Under the pieces are notes generated by a model that saw only the letters and a list, made by a program, of their open reading frames with translations, searched no databases and was not told the DNA's origin. The translations under genes were made by a program, and so were the position numbers. A DNA stretch of 64,000 nt, taken from Marinospirillum sp035271045 (lineage in GTDB: Bacteria > Pseudomonadota > Gammaproteobacteria > Pseudomonadales > Halomonadaceae). Location of the stretch: NCBI RefSeq assembly GCF_035271045.1, contig NZ_DATESC010000021.1, positions 56,060 to 120,059 of the forward strand. Direction: 5' to 3'. This document shows positions 63,551 through 64,000 of the stretch, in pieces (the stretch's first letter is position 1; every line of letters starts with the position of its first letter).

Positions 63551-64000
63551 ATACAACCCCAAACAGTCGTTTATCCTTACAAGTAGGATAAGCAACAGAT
63601 CAACCAATCACTCAGTCAATCATACAGTTGGCGTCTTGTGCATTTAAGCACTGTACAGCTTCAATTAGATTCATATACCAAAACGCTTGATTCAGTTAAT
63701 CGCTAGTTTCTCAGTTCTGCATCTTCATTCAAACATGTCACTTGCGTGTCACATTTCAATGTCAATTTAGTTCTGAGCCTTAAACAATTTATTTCAACTC
63801 AAATATATTCTGTTAATGATTGATCTAGCCTTCGTCAGGTCTAGACGCTGTGATAAATCACAGAGATTATCAAGTCCGCGTATCATAACGCTTATACTTG
63901 CTAATCTTTAGGATCTAAAACTTCGTTTGCTTAAGGACTAAACTAACAGCCAATTGACTGTTCATTTATTAACTTAACCATATCGCAAAGCGATATATGG
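63551..64000 (-). other. 16S-23S rRNA spacer (partial)
   Basis: 450 bp upstream of 23S with no gene. It includes the outer processing-stem arm, repeats of TGATTGACTGAGTGATTGGT type and the motif GTTTTGGTATATGAATCTAA common in gammaproteobacterial spacers. No tRNA-Ile or tRNA-Ala is present in this part; they may lie beyond the window, as does 16S. No good boxA on the transcribed strand. Confidence 0.8.
63848..63863. repeat. Palindrome in the rRNA spacer
   Basis: CTGTGAT-AA-ATCACAG, a perfect 7-bp inverted repeat with a 2-nt centre. The half sites resemble TGTGA but spacing is 4, not 6, so it is not counted as a CRP site. Possible RNA hairpin in the precursor. Confidence 0.6.

Noticed and set aside
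63775..63790. boxA-like GAGCCTTAAACAATTT
   Set aside because: It lies on the plus strand, opposite to rRNA transcription, and matches the boxA consensus only partly.
63848..63863. Fourth CRP site
   Set aside because: Half-site spacing is 4 rather than 6 and it is not next to a protein-gene promoter.

Overview
The window comes from a gammaproteobacterium with a moderately AT-rich genome. Evidence: the gene order ssb-MFS-uvrA next to the alpha/spc/S10/str/rpoBC superoperon (as in Pseudomonas and Oceanospirillales-type genomes), a gammaproteobacterial L10 leader, CCA encoded in every tRNA gene, and E. coli-like ribosomal proteins, EF-Tu and RNA polymerase. I cannot name a genus from the sequence alone. 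Apart from uvrA, every gene is on the minus strand, so transcription runs from high to low coordinates.

Region 1 (1-4.9 kb): the start of ssb, an MFS transporter and the divergent uvrA, closed by a bidirectional terminator. Region 2 (4.9-35.1 kb): one long run of information-processing genes. In transcription order these are secE-nusG-rplKA, rplJL-rpoBC, rpsL-rpsG-fusA-tuf (str), rpsJ to rpsQ (S10), rplN to rpmJ (spc) and rpsM-rpsK-rpsD-rpoA-rplQ (alpha). The promoters, leaders and attenuators that divide the run are visible. Region 3 (35.1-35.6 kb): tRNA-Tyr, -Gly, -Thr and -Trp under a consensus promoter; the second tuf gene usually found between Thr and Trp is absent. Region 4 (35.6-37.4 kb): coaX and birA.

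Region 5 (37.4-60.2 kb) is the accessory part: about 23 kb between birA and the rRNA operon. It contains (a) a FecR-domain protein, a SapC-like protein, a small DUF6447-like protein and a complete type I secretion system (ABC transporter, adaptor, TolC-type channel), in an order resembling the Campylobacter fetus sapCDEF S-layer export operon; (b) a CHASE2-class III nucleotidyl cyclase and a TPR/beta-barrel outer-membrane protein; (c) a phosphoglycosyl transferase, three glycosyltransferases (one a three-domain protein of 989 residues), a Wzm/Wzt-type ABC exporter, a deacetylase-acetyltransferase fusion and a glycosidase-like lipoprotein; (d) a Crp-family regulator that keeps the CRP cAMP-binding and DNA-reading residues. 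I found three related CRP-type palindromes (TGTGA-N5-GTCAC core), one before each of the three transcription units, with -10-like hexamers at about the -41.5 class II spacing. I propose that the locus is a cyclic-nucleotide-controlled surface layer: a cyclase and a Crp-type protein co-regulating secretion of a protein encoded elsewhere and synthesis/export of a glycan. This is inference from architecture; the cyclase has unusual catalytic residues.

Region 6 (60.3-64 kb): 5S and 23S rRNA genes and part of the 16S-23S spacer. The 16S gene lies beyond the window.
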